Positions 18,196-27,122 of a DNA stretch of 64,000 bases are shown in pieces (within the stretch, counting starts at the first letter, position 1; every line of letters begins with the position of its first letter). The position numbers and the translations under genes are program-made. This DNA is from Acidobacteriota bacterium (lineage in GTDB: Bacteria; Acidobacteriota; Terriglobia; Terriglobales; SCQP01), in assembly GCA_027314025.1 (NCBI GenBank), contig DAHVCP010000069.1, positions 39,658 to 103,657 of the forward strand, read 5' to 3'. The notes under the pieces are model-generated. The model saw only the letters and a program-made list of their open reading frames with translations, made no database searches and was not told the DNA's origin.

Positions 18196-21100
18196 ATGAA
18201 CGCCGCCGCGCCCTTCGTCCATCTGCACGTGCATTCGGATTATTCCTTGCTGGATGGCGCCTGCGACGTCAGCAAGCTGGTGGCGCGGGCGGCGGCGCTG
18301 GGGCAGCCGGCGGTGGCGCTCACCGATCACGGCAATCTTTTCGGCGCGGTGGCGTTCCAGCGCGCCGCCAAGGCGGCCGGGATTCAACCCATCCTGGGTT
18401 GCGAGTTGTACGTCGCTAAACAGGCCGATCACCGCGTAGGGCCCGGGGGTGAAGCCGCCGACGCCGGCGGCGCGGGCGCCAGCGGTCCCAGCGCCTATAA
18501 CCACCTCATCGTTCTGTGCGAGAACGAAACCGGCTACGGCAATCTGGTCAAAATCGTTTCTGAAGCCAGCTTGCACGGCTTTTATTACAAGCCGCGCATC
18601 AGCAAGGCGTTTCTCGCCGAGCATTCCGGCGGCCTCATCGCCCTCTCCGCCTGCCTCAAGGGCGAGGTGCAGGAATGGCTGACGGCCGGCAAGCCCGAAG
18701 CCGCCGAAGCCGCCGCCGCCGAGTACCGGGACATCTTCGGAGCCGGCAACTTCTTTTTGGAGATCCAAAACCAGGACCTGGCGCAGGAGCACAAGATTCA
18801 GGCCGATATGCTGCGCGTGTCCGAGCGCACCGCCTTGCCGCTGGTGGCCACCAATGACTGCCACTATTTGCAGCATGACGATGCCCGCATGCACGACGTC
18901 CTGCTGTGCATCCAAATGGGCAAGCGGGTGGAGGATGAGCGGCGGATGCGCTTCGGCAGCGATCAGTTCTATTTGAAGAGCGGCGAGGAGATGCTGCGGA
19001 TGTTCTCCGGCATCGAACACGCCGTGCACCGCACCGCCGAAATCGCCGCCCGCTGCCACTGCGAGCTGAAGCCGGTGGATTCGCCGTTCCCGCGCTTCGA
19101 CGTGCCCGCGGGCGAGACGCTGGATGGCTATCTGGCGCGGATCGCGCGGCAGGGACTGGCGGAGCGCGAGGCGCACCTGGCCGCCCGGCGGCGCTCCGGC
19201 CGCGCCGGCCACAGCGCCGCGGAGTACACCGAGCGGCTGGAGCGGGAGTTGGCGGTGATCGCGGCGATGCGCTACTCCGGTTATTTCCTCATCGTCTGGG
19301 ACTTCATCCGCTTCGCCCGCGAGCGGGGCATCCCGGTGGGGCCGGGGCGCGGTTCGGCGGCCGGCAGCCTGGTCTCCTACGCGCTGGGGATCACCGGCAT
19401 GGATCCCTTGGAGCACGAGTTGCTGTTCGAGCGTTTTCTGAATCCGGAACGCGTCTCCATGCCCGACATTGACATTGACTTTTGCATGCGCCGCCGCGGC
19501 GAGGTCATCGAGTACGTCACGGAAAAATACGGCCGGGAGAACGTGTCGCAGATCATCACGTTCGGGACGCTGGGCGCCAAGGCGGCGATCAAGGACGTGG
19601 GGCGGGCCATGGACCTGCCCTACGGCGAGGTGGACCGCATCGCCAAGCTGGTGCCGTCGCAGCCGCTGAACATCCGCATCGAGGATGCGCTGGCCGCCTC
19701 GCCGGAGCTGGAAGCGCTGCGCGCCGGCGATAGCCGGATCGCGGAGTTGCTGGACGTGGCGCAGCGCGTGGAGGGGCTGTGCCGCCACGCCGGCATGCAC
19801 GCCGCGGGCGTGGTCATCGCTCCCCGCCCGCTGACCGAGCTGGTGCCGCTGTACAAGACGAACCGGGATGAAATCGTCACGCAGTTCGACATGGAGGGGT
19901 TGGAGAAGATCGGCCTGCTGAAGATGGATTTCCTCGGGCTGACCACGCTCACCATTCTGACCGAGGCGGAGCGGTGGGTGCGGCAGCGCTCCGATCCGGA
20001 GTTCTCCCTCGATGCGTTGCCGGAAGACGACCCGGAAACCTACGCCTTGTTTTGCCGCGGCAATACCGGCGGAGTGTTTCAGTTTGAATCCGCGGGCATG
20101 CGCGACATCTTGAAGCGCTACCGGCCGGAACGGCTCAGCGACCTGACGGCGCTGAACGCGCTGTACCGGCCCGGCCCGATCCAGGGCGGCATGATTGACG
20201 ATTTCATCGCCCGCAAGCACGGGCGCAAGGCGATCAGCTATGAACTGCCGGAGCTGGAGCCGATCCTGGCGGAGACGCTGGGCGTGTTCGTCTATCAGGA
20301 GCAGGTGATGCAGGCGGCGCACCATCTGGCGGGGTACTCGCTGGGCGAAGCGGATTTGCTGCGCCGCGCCATGGGCAAGAAGAAGCAGGAGGAGATGGAC
20401 CGGCAGCGGGAGAAGTTCATCGCCGGGGCCACGGCGCGCGGCTTGCCCCAGGCGGCGGTGGCGCACATTTTCGACCTGATGGCGCAGTTCGCCGGGTACG
20501 GCTTCAACAAGAGCCATGCCGCCGCCTACGCGGAGCTGGCCTACCGCTGCGCCTACCTGAAGGCGCATTATCCCGTGGCCTTCATGTCCGCGCTGCTGTC
20601 CTGCTGCGGCGACAGCGACGGCGTGGTGAAATACATCGGCGAGTGTCGGCTGCTGCGCCTGCGCGTGCTGCCGCCGGATATTCACCTCAGCGACGCGTAT
20701 TTCACCCCCGACCGCGACGCCATCCGCTTCGGCCTGGGGGCGATCAAGAACGTTGGCGAGGCGGCGGTGGAGCATATCCTTCAGGCCCGCGCCGACGGCC
20801 CATTCCGGGACCTGTTCGAGTTTTGCCGCCGCGCCGGTGGGCGCACGCTGAACAAGCGCGTGCTCGAGAGTCTGATCAAAAGCGGGGCGCTGGACGGCCT
20901 GGGCGGGGCGCCCGAGCGCGAGCCTGGCGCGGCGCGGGCGGCGCTGATGGCGCAGGCGGAGGCGGCGCTGGATGCGGCGCAGAAAGAGGAGAAGCGCCGC
21001 GCCACCGGCCAGCACGGCCTGCCGCTGCTGTTTGGCGGAGCGGAGGCGGAACCGCCCGCGCCGGCCTTGCCCGACGCCGCGCCCTGGGAGGAAGCCGAGC

Positions 21101-21729
21101 GCCTGGCGTCCGAGAAGGAAGTCTTGGGCTTTTACGTCACCGGGCATCCGCTCGACCGCCACGCCGACTTGCTTGCCGACCTGGGCATAACCCCGCTCGA
21201 CGGCCTGGCGGAGCGCCGCGCCCATCCACGCGAGGAGTTTTCCGTGGCCGGGGTGCTGGCCGGCATGCAGGTGAAGCGCAATAAGAAAGGCGAGAGCTGG
21301 GCGGTGGCCAAGCTGGAGGATCAGACCGGCCGTGCGGAGGTGCTGTGTTTCGCCGAGGCCTTCCGCCGCCTGGAACCGATGCTGCGTCTCAGCGCGCCGC
21401 TCTGGCTGCGCGTGCGGCTGGCCAATGACGAGGAGACCGAGCGCCTGCAATTGAGCGACGCCAAGGAACTGACCTCGGTCCGCCCGGTGCTGCCCTCCGC
21501 CCTGCAACTGCGGCTGGATGTGGACGGCCTGGCGGATGAAACGCTGGAGTCGTTGCGGCAGTTGCTTGCCGGCCACCCGGGATCGGCTAAGATACATTTG
21601 CATGCCCGTTCCGGGCGGGAGGGTTTTGAACAGGTTCTGGAATTAGACGCCACCGTCGCGGCGGATGCGGGATTTCGCCGCGCGGCGGAGCAGTTGTGCG
21701 GCCCAGGCTGTCTGAGTGTTGTGGCTTGA
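18196..21729 (+). CDS. dnaE: DNA polymerase III alpha subunit
   Basis: 1177 aa replicative polymerase. The N-terminal PHP domain has HLHVHSDYSLLDGA and LTDHGNL. The palm contains GPGRGSAAGSLVSYALGI and the catalytic triad motif PDIDIDF near residues 422-428. The finger/thumb signatures NALYRPGPIQGGMI and FAGYGFNKSHAAAYAELAY are intact. The C-terminus has a helix-hairpin-helix segment (IRFGLGAIKNVG) and an OB fold (FSVAGVLAGMQVKRNKKG). The insert near residue 80-95 (PGGEAADAGGAGASGPS) is a low-complexity surface loop. Length is normal for DnaE1, and ATG 18196 gives the canonical N-terminus. It lies between the CCA-like gene and accA on the same strand. Confidence 0.97.
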   Translation: MNAAAPFVHLHVHSDYSLLDGACDVSKLVARAAALGQPAVALTDHGNLFGAVAFQRAAKAAGIQPILGCELYVAKQADHRVGPGGEAADAGGAGASGPSAYNHLIVLCENETGYGNLVKIVSEASLHGFYYKPRISKAFLAEHSGGLIALSACLKGEVQEWLTAGKPEAAEAAAAEYRDIFGAGNFFLEIQNQDLAQEHKIQADMLRVSERTALPLVATNDCHYLQHDDARMHDVLLCIQMGKRVEDERRMRFGSDQFYLKSGEEMLRMFSGIEHAVHRTAEIAARCHCELKPVDSPFPRFDVPAGETLDGYLARIARQGLAEREAHLAARRRSGRAGHSAAEYTERLERELAVIAAMRYSGYFLIVWDFIRFARERGIPVGPGRGSAAGSLVSYALGITGMDPLEHELLFERFLNPERVSMPDIDIDFCMRRRGEVIEYVTEKYGRENVSQIITFGTLGAKAAIKDVGRAMDLPYGEVDRIAKLVPSQPLNIRIEDALAASPELEALRAGDSRIAELLDVAQRVEGLCRHAGMHAAGVVIAPRPLTELVPLYKTNRDEIVTQFDMEGLEKIGLLKMDFLGLTTLTILTEAERWVRQRSDPEFSLDALPEDDPETYALFCRGNTGGVFQFESAGMRDILKRYRPERLSDLTALNALYRPGPIQGGMIDDFIARKHGRKAISYELPELEPILAETLGVFVYQEQVMQAAHHLAGYSLGEADLLRRAMGKKKQEEMDRQREKFIAGATARGLPQAAVAHIFDLMAQFAGYGFNKSHAAAYAELAYRCAYLKAHYPVAFMSALLSCCGDSDGVVKYIGECRLLRLRVLPPDIHLSDAYFTPDRDAIRFGLGAIKNVGEAAVEHILQARADGPFRDLFEFCRRAGGRTLNKRVLESLIKSGALDGLGGAPEREPGAARAALMAQAEAALDAAQKEEKRRATGQHGLPLLFGGAEAEPPAPALPDAAPWEEAERLASEKEVLGFYVTGHPLDRHADLLADLGITPLDGLAERRAHPREEFSVAGVLAGMQVKRNKKGESWAVAKLEDQTGRAEVLCFAEAFRRLEPMLRLSAPLWLRVRLANDEETERLQLSDAKELTSVRPVLPSALQLRLDVDGLADETLESLRQLLAGHPGSAKIHLHARSGREGFEQVLELDATVAADAGFRRAAEQLCGPGCLSVVA

Positions 21730-21759
21730 TCCGGCGCCGCCCCCAGGGTTCATTTTTCG

Positions 21760-22722
21760 ATGAGCGATTCGTTGCCCAATTCACCGGATCCGGAAAGCCT
21801 GCAAGCGGCGGCCGAGGAGGCCCTCAGCCAGGAGTTGGCTGTCTTGCGCGGCGCGTCCGCTCCCGCCGCCGCGTCCTCCGCGGCCGGCGCCGAGGACGAA
21901 CCCCGAGTGGAGAGCGAGGTCTGGCGCCGGGTCTTGCTGGCCAGGCACCCGCAGCGGCCCACCGCGCTGGATTGGATCGGCCTGTTGTGCGGCGACTTCG
22001 CCGAGCTGCACGGCGACCGCCGCTTTGGCGACGATCCGGCGATGGTGGCGGGGATGGCGGAGTTTCGCGGCCGGCAAGTGCTCATCCTCGGTCAGCAGCG
22101 CGGGCGCGACGTCAAGGACAAGATCCGCCGCAATTTCGGCATGGCCAAGCCGGAGGGATATCGCAAGGCGATGCGGCTGATGCGCCTAGCCGAGAAGTTT
22201 CACCGCCCCATCCTATCCTTGATTGACACCCAAGGCGCTTATCCCGGCGTGGATGCCGAGGAGCGGGGCCAGGCCGAGGCGATCGCCTGGAATTTGCGGG
22301 AGATGGCCCGCTTGCGGGTGCCCGTGGTGGCGACCGTGGTGGGGGAAGGCGGGAGCGGGGGAGCCCTGGGCATCGGCATGGGAAATCGCGTGCTGATGCT
22401 GGAAAACGCCATGTATTCGGTGATCTCGCCGGAGGGCTGCGCCTCGATCATGTGGCGCGATGCGGAGAAGAAAGAGATCGCCGCCGCGGCCCTGAAGCTG
22501 ACCGCCGCCGAACTGCTCGCCTTGGACTTGGTGGACGAAGTCGTGCCGGAACCTCCCGGCGGCGCCCACACCGATCCCAAGGCGGCGGCGCAGATGCTGG
22601 GCGACGCGCTGGAGCGTGCTCTGGTGGGAATGGAAAATCTGTCCGGTGCGGACCTGCAAGCTCAACGCTGCGCCCGCTTCCGGGGATTAGGACATTTTTA
22701 CCAGGAAGCGCCCGCCCGGTAG
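21760..22722 (+). CDS. accA: Acetyl-CoA carboxylase carboxyltransferase alpha subunit
   Basis: 320 aa. With AccD it transfers the carboxyl group from carboxybiotin to acetyl-CoA, making malonyl-CoA for fatty acid synthesis. Family blocks seen are [22 protein letters not shown], where AccA normally reads in the DYI.. region, then [38 protein letters not shown] and [15 protein letters not shown] for the oxyanion and CoA-binding region. The first ~45 residues are Ala/Ser-rich and poorly conserved. It starts 30 bp after dnaE, an arrangement seen in several bacteria, and is closed by an intrinsic terminator 130 bp downstream. Confidence 0.95.
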   Translation: MSDSLPNSPDPESLQAAAEEALSQELAVLRGASAPAAASSAAGAEDEPRVESEVWRRVLLARHPQRPTALDWIGLLCGDFAELHGDRRFGDDPAMVAGMAEFRGRQVLILGQQRGRDVKDKIRRNFGMAKPEGYRKAMRLMRLAEKFHRPILSLIDTQGAYPGVDAEERGQAEAIAWNLREMARLRVPVVATVVGEGGSGGALGIGMGNRVLMLENAMYSVISPEGCASIMWRDAEKKEIAAAALKLTAAELLALDLVDEVVPEPPGGAHTDPKAAAQMLGDALERALVGMENLSGADLQAQRCARFRGLGHFYQEAPAR

Positions 22723-22852
22723 AATTTGCGCCCTCCCGGGAGGATTTTACTCGCGGGCGAGGAGGGGCGTCGGGCGCAAACCTCCTGAAATCAGCGGTGC
22801 ATGGTTTGGCATGTGCGTTGCAAGAACAGAGAACAGACGAAGTGGCGCAACC

Positions 22853-22891
22853 AAAAGGGCTCTCGGGGCGAAATGCTTCGAGGGCCCTTTT
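22853..22891 (+). terminator. Rho-independent terminator after accA
   Basis: A 13-bp stem (22853-22865 with 22879-22891, one G-U wobble) encloses a 13-nt loop. The right arm ends in TTTT and the left arm starts with AAAA, so it could work in both directions. It closes the xerD-accA block. Confidence 0.75.
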
Positions 22892-22957
22892 AACGTTCGC
22901 GCGACGTTCCATCGGACCTCCGTTCGCCGGCAGTCGCACCCTCGCCTGACCGCACCC

Positions 22958-22990
22958 GCCAACCCGCGGCGCCAACCCGCGGCGCCAACC
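22958..22990. repeat. 13-bp tandem repeat, 2.5 copies
   Basis: The unit GCCAACCCGCGGC occurs at 22958-22970 and 22971-22983, with a partial copy to 22990. It lies in the 648-bp gap between accA and the next gene, which otherwise holds only the terminator and no supported coding sequence. Confidence 0.7.
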
Positions 22991-23370
22991 TGGATAAGCC
23001 GTGAGCGCTTGCGGGTATCCGCAGCGGCGCGTGCCGAGGTGGGGAGCCCGCGGGATAGCCGTTGGGGCGCCGTCTAGAGCCAGGCGCCTAAGCCGGTTCC
23101 GATGAAAGCCCGGAGGGGCAGCCGGACGCGCGCCGGCGCATCAGCGGCGCAGGCGCCGGCTAATCGCGGCCCAATTGCGGCTGGCCACCCCGGAAATCCA
23201 CGGCGCGGCGCACTGGTTGCGGCGGCTGCGACGCATCGCGCTTCTGGTAAGCTGTGCTCGTTTCGGCCCGAGACGCCGCGCGCCCGTGTTGGATTGGGTG
23301 GATCAGCCGGCCCGCCATTGCCGGCGCCCCGACGTCGCCGAAACCATTCTCGGTACCGAGCAGGATTCGC

Positions 23371-23826
23371 ATGAAGACCGCGTTGCTTTTGCGCATTGCT
23401 TCCGTGTTGACGTTGATTCACGCCGCGCTGCATACCATCGGGGGCGTTTTCGGCAAGCCCTCGCCTGGGGCCGCGGCTCATGTAGCGGGGGTGATGCAGA
23501 ACACATCCTTTCCATGGATGGGAAATCCGCGCACCTACTGGGACTTCCTCATGGGCATGGGATTGGGGCTCAGCATCTTCTTGACCGCATTGGGAATCGT
23601 GTTTTGGCTGCTGGCGTCGCTAGCGCCGGAGGCAGGCGCGCGGCTGCGGCCGGTGCTGCTGGTGTTTGCCCTCGCATTCGTGGCATTGGCGGCGGATTCC
23701 TTGCGCTATTTCTTCTTCGGTGCGGTGATTGTCGAGGTGCTGATCGCCGTTTGCTTGGCGCTGGCGTTAGCGGTTGCGGGCCGGAGCGCCGGCGGCGAAC
23801 AGCGGGAGGGGGCGGGCGCTCGGTAA
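23371..23826 (+). CDS. Small four-helix membrane protein, unknown function
   Basis: 151 aa. Four hydrophobic segments are visible: LLLRIASVLTLIHAALHTIG, then MGLGLSIFLTALGIVFWLLA, then LRPVLLVFALAFVALAA and FFGAVIVEVLIAVCLALALA. The LIHxxLHTIGG pattern in helix 1 and the RTYWDFLMGMGLG stretch resemble small conserved inner-membrane proteins found in Acidobacteria and Leptospira with no known function. The ATG at 23371 follows AGGA at 23362-23365; the frame opens earlier but that part is not hydrophobic. No obvious functional partner is adjacent. Confidence 0.65.
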   Translation: MKTALLLRIASVLTLIHAALHTIGGVFGKPSPGAAAHVAGVMQNTSFPWMGNPRTYWDFLMGMGLGLSIFLTALGIVFWLLASLAPEAGARLRPVLLVFALAFVALAADSLRYFFFGAVIVEVLIAVCLALALAVAGRSAGGEQREGAGAR

Positions 23827-24026
23827 AGCCGGCACGGCGGCCCGCGAAGCCAGGAGCAAGGCGGCGCATCAGCTGAGTCACTGGCTGGGGCCGCGCCGAC
23901 CCCGCGTTCCCGACCGGCTGGGCGGTCGTCAGGTTGGGCTAAGTTAGGGCGCGTCACTCTAAATACGCCAGCGATGCCGGTCTGCTTGGAGGAGGTGCGG
24001 CGATTCGTTGCGTCAGGCAATGGGCA

Positions 24027-24635
24027 ATGGCGGTGACAGCCACCGCCGGATTGGCGGGGTTCGTCTGGGCGCAGCAGCCCCCACCGGTGCCGGTGCAAAT
24101 CCAGTCGGCGCGGACCGTCTTCCTGGCCAATGGTGGGAACACCTGTTCTTGGTTCATCGGCGCCAACCGCGGATATCGGCAACTGTACGCGGCGCTGCGG
24201 GCCTGGGGCCGCTACCAATTGGTAGCTACGCCGGCGCAGGCCAACCTGATTCTGGCGGTGTCGTTTGCGTGTCCCGAAAGCGATCCTGAGAACCAAATCG
24301 CATACGCGCGGCTGCGGTTACGAATCTTTCAGCCGCGGCCCCAGGTGTTGCTCTGGACGCTGAATGAGCCGGTGCGTTCGGCGCTCCTTCAGCGCAACCG
24401 CGACCGCAACTTCGATGCCGCGGTGCGGGCGATGGTCGCGGATCTGCAACGCCTTGGCGCCAATTTGCCCGTGGAAGAGCAACCGCCGAAGCTGCGGCCG
24501 AATTGGCTGCCCATTGCCGTGGCCGCCGCCGTGGGCGTGGTGCTGACTGTCGTATTGCTGATCGCGCGCCATGGGATGCGGCCGCCGGCGATGAGCCCGC
24601 CCCCGCCGCTGCCGCTCCCGCCGCCGGGATTCTAG
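24027..24635 (+). CDS. Hypothetical exported, C-terminally anchored protein
   Basis: 202 aa, not recognised. It has a short hydrophobic N-terminus ending in WAQQ (signal-peptide-like) and an alpha/beta middle (RTVFLANGGNTCSWFIGANR ... YQLVATPAQANLILAVSF ... VLLWTLNEPVRSALLQ). A transmembrane helix (LPIAVAAAVGVVLTVVLLIA, about 165-184) and a Pro-rich tail follow. The middle resembles proteins that estimate differences between periplasmic lipoproteins, but I cannot name a family. The start is unclear: the ATG at 24027 lacks a ribosome site, while a strong GGAGGAGGT (23988-23996) sits 6 nt before an in-frame ATT that would add IRCVRQWA and supply the missing positive charges. Confidence 0.5.
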   Translation: MAVTATAGLAGFVWAQQPPPVPVQIQSARTVFLANGGNTCSWFIGANRGYRQLYAALRAWGRYQLVATPAQANLILAVSFACPESDPENQIAYARLRLRIFQPRPQVLLWTLNEPVRSALLQRNRDRNFDAAVRAMVADLQRLGANLPVEEQPPKLRPNWLPIAVAAAVGVVLTVVLLIARHGMRPPAMSPPPPLPLPPPGF

Positions 24636-24738
24636 CGTTCCGTGCCGGCGGCCGCCGCCCAGGGCGGCGGCGCCCTGCGCCCTGCATGCCCGTGGCACAC
24701 TCGGCCGCGGGCCGGTACACTGGACTCCGAGGAGGATC

Positions 24739-25536
24739 ATGATTCCGGTTGATTTGGAAGGCCAGGTGGCGGTGCTCACCGGCGGATCCCGCGGCATTGG
24801 CGCGGCGGCAGTGGGGTTGCTGGCTGCGGGGGGTGCGCGCGTGGTGTTCACCTATCGCCGCGATGCAGCGGCGGCGCGGCAAGTGGTGGACGCGGCGAAT
24901 GGCGCCGCTGGGCGAAAAGACGGAGAGCCCAGTGTCGTTGCGCTGCGGCTCGACGCCTCCCAGCCTGGTTCCGCAAAACGGTTGGTGGCCGAAGCGGTAC
25001 GGCGCTTCGGCCGGCTCGACATCGCCGTGGCCAACGCCGGGGTATGGCCGGCGGAGGACCGGCCGGTGGAGCGCATTACCGAGCGCGAATGGCGCGCCAT
25101 CCTCGCTTCCAACTTAGATTCCGCCTTCGGCTTGGCCGCCGCCGCGGTGGCGCGCATGAAGCGCCAACGGGTCCTGCGCGGGCGGCCGCGGGGCCGGGTC
25201 ATCTTCGTGGCGTCCACCGCCGCGCAGCGGGGCGAGGCCTTTCATGCGCATTATGCCGCCGCCAAAGGCGGCGTGATCGCCTTGGTGCGGGGCTTGTCCA
25301 CCGAGGTTGCGCGGCATGGGATTTTGGTGAATGCGGTGGCTCCGGGCTGGGTCGCCACGGACATGTCGGCGCCCGTGCTGCGCACGCGTCCGGCGCCGGT
25401 GCTGGCCAAAATTCCGCTGGGACGGGTCGGCACGCCGCGGGAACTCGGCGGTTGCATTTTGTTTTATTGCACGCCCTGGTCGAACTTCATGACCGGTTCC
25501 GTGCTGTCGGCCAACGGCGGTGCGGTCTTGGCGTAG
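24739..25536 (+). CDS. Short-chain dehydrogenase/reductase, FabG-like
   Basis: 265 aa NAD(P)-dependent oxidoreductase with a Rossmann fold. The dinucleotide motif TGGSRGIGAAAVG is at residues 15-27, and NAGVWPAEDRP carries the NAG motif. The catalytic Ser is in FVASTAAQRG, and the active-site Tyr/Lys in HYAAAKGGVIAL. The C-terminal block PLGRVGTPRELGGCILFYCT is typical of 3-oxoacyl-ACP-reductase-like SDRs, though with CTPWSNFMTG where FabG reads S..ASYITG. GGAGGA (24730-24735) sits just before the ATG, and a TACACT -10 candidate lies at 24716-24721. Substrate unknown; no fatty-acid genes adjoin it. Confidence 0.85.
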   Translation: MIPVDLEGQVAVLTGGSRGIGAAAVGLLAAGGARVVFTYRRDAAAARQVVDAANGAAGRKDGEPSVVALRLDASQPGSAKRLVAEAVRRFGRLDIAVANAGVWPAEDRPVERITEREWRAILASNLDSAFGLAAAAVARMKRQRVLRGRPRGRVIFVASTAAQRGEAFHAHYAAAKGGVIALVRGLSTEVARHGILVNAVAPGWVATDMSAPVLRTRPAPVLAKIPLGRVGTPRELGGCILFYCTPWSNFMTGSVLSANGGAVLA

Positions 25537-25654
25537 GCAGTGAGGGCGGCTTCGCGCCGACCGCGGCGGAAACCGGCGGCGCTGCTTTCCCACCGGTCTT
25601 CCGCGCTGGCGCGCACTCCGCGCCGGCATCGCGGCGGATAGGCCCCAGCGCGTT

Positions 25655-26302
25655 CTAGGCTTCCACGATGTGATTGCGAATGGCGAAGTGGACCAGGTCG
25701 GTCAGGCTGTGAAAGTTGAGCTTGCGCATGATGTTGGTACGGTGCGTCTCCGCCGTGCTGACGCTGATGTTTAGCGCCGCCGCCACCTGCTTGTTGCTGC
25801 GGCCCTCGGCCAGCAGTTGCACGATCTGGCGTTCCCGCGGCGTGAGCCGGCTGGCGGGCGTTCGCGAGTCCCAGTCCTTCCCCTTGAGAAACCCGTCCAC
25901 CACCAGCTCGGTGATCTTGGGCGTGAAGAACGTCTTCTGCTCGTTCAGGGCCCGGATAGCGCTGACCAGGTCGCGGCCGGCGTCGCTTTTCAGCATGTAG
26001 CCCCGCGCCCCGGCTTCCAGCACATCCCGCATCAGCGCCTCGGACTGGTGCATGGTCAGGACTAGCACGCGGGTTTTCGGCGCTGCTTGGAGAATCTGGC
26101 GCGTCGCCTCAAGCCCGTTCATCTCGGCCATGCCTAGGTCCATGACCACGATGTCGGGTCGCAACTCCAGGGTTCGAGACACCGCCTCCGTGCCGTTTGC
26201 CGCTTCGGCGCAAACGGTCCAATCTGGTTCGGACTCGATAATCTTTCGCACGCCTTGCCGGACCACCTCGTGATCGTCAGCAATCAAAATATTTAGCGGC
26301 AT
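25655..26302 (-). CDS. NarL/FixJ-family response regulator
   Basis: 215 aa two-component transcription factor. The receiver domain starts ILIADDHEVV with acidic residues D9/D10. The phosphoacceptor is D55 in VVMDLG, the switch Thr is in VLVLTMHQ, and the conserved Lys is in YMLKSD. The C-terminal LuxR-type helix-turn-helix runs about 150-210 (LTPRERQIVQLLAEGRSNKQ ... STAETHRTNIMRKLNFHS). The ATG at 26302 is chosen; a longer frame to 26362 adds 20 residues without similarity. No histidine kinase is adjacent, so its sensor is elsewhere. 26303-26536 holds no gene. Confidence 0.9.
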   Translation of the reverse strand: MPLNILIADDHEVVRQGVRKIIESEPDWTVCAEAANGTEAVSRTLELRPDIVVMDLGMAEMNGLEATRQILQAAPKTRVLVLTMHQSEALMRDVLEAGARGYMLKSDAGRDLVSAIRALNEQKTFFTPKITELVVDGFLKGKDWDSRTPASRLTPRERQIVQLLAEGRSNKQVAAALNISVSTAETHRTNIMRKLNFHSLTDLVHFAIRNHIVEA

Positions 26303-26536
26303 CGTTCTACCCCCGTATGCGGTTTCAGCTTTAGTGTCAGAGCGCAACCCGTTTCGGGTCAAGCACTTTGCCCCTCATTTGGCATACGGAAAAACCCCTA
26401 GGCAAGGCTATAGACCAGGGGCTTCATCCCAAGGCCCAGTGGGAAATAGGCCCCCTAGAACGGAACGGGCGGGGCGGGAATGGCATCGAAACCATGCCGC
26501 TGCGCGGAGGAGAACCACCCCCAGCGGGCGCCGGCG

Positions 26537-27073
26537 TCAGTGCGATGGGGGCGGGGTTGTCGCCGGCTGCGGCGCCAGCGCCGCGGTGACGCTCGCAGGC
26601 AAATGATCCGCGTTGCGCAGCAGCAAGCTGACCTGCCACATCTGCGTGGGAGTCAACGAGCCGGAAAAACTGGGCATGCCCGTCAGGCGAATGCCGTTTT
26701 GCACCTTCCAATGCGTGACACCCACCGGGTCGTCAGTGACCATGCCGCGCTGCGTCCAGAGCGCGGGCGGCGGAGGATACATGCCCATGGAAATCGCCGT
26801 GACCGGGTGCTGGTGCGAGCCGTGGCACACGGCGCAGTGCGTGTTGTAGACCTGCGCGCCCGCCAGCAAATTGGCCGCGGTCGGCTGCATGGGGCTGAGG
26901 ACTCCGCGCGCGGACCGCAGCTTGGCGTGCAAAGCCGTTTTCGCCAGCCAGCGTTCCATCGGCAGGGGCCCGGAATTGGTGGCGACGGGAATGATGCCGG
27001 CCACCGCGCTGAGAATGACGGCGACGAACAGCGCGAGGATGCCGACCACAAAACCAGACCAGAATTTGCCCAT
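26537..27073 (-). CDS. Membrane-anchored monohaem cytochrome c
   Basis: 178 aa. An N-terminal membrane helix (VVGILALFVAVILSAVAGII, about 9-28) anchors a periplasmic domain. The haem motif CAVCH is at residues 80-84, and the distal Met is likely M133 in LTGMPSFSG. The C-terminus is Pro-rich. The domain layout fits a class I cytochrome c that passes electrons in the periplasm. It lies alone, divergent from the MFS gene (49 bp between starts), and the nearest oxidase gene is the orphan coxC-like gene at 39.3 kb. Redox partner unknown. Confidence 0.82.
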   Translation of the reverse strand: MGKFWSGFVVGILALFVAVILSAVAGIIPVATNSGPLPMERWLAKTALHAKLRSARGVLSPMQPTAANLLAGAQVYNTHCAVCHGSHQHPVTAISMGMYPPPPALWTQRGMVTDDPVGVTHWKVQNGIRLTGMPSFSGSLTPTQMWQVSLLLRNADHLPASVTAALAPQPATTPPPSH

Positions 27074-27122
27074 GGCTCTAAGCAGCTCTAAGCCATGATC
27101 CCACGTATCGCAGAATAGGGAA

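Noticed and set aside
17617..21603. 1328-codon open frame on the minus strand opposite dnaE
   Set aside because: It is antisense to a fully conserved dnaE, is rich in Arg/His/Gln/Ala as expected for a GC-rich shadow frame, and has no family motif.
22811..23077. 88-codon frame in the gap after accA
   Set aside because: It spans the intrinsic terminator and the 13-bp tandem repeat and has Arg-rich shadow composition.
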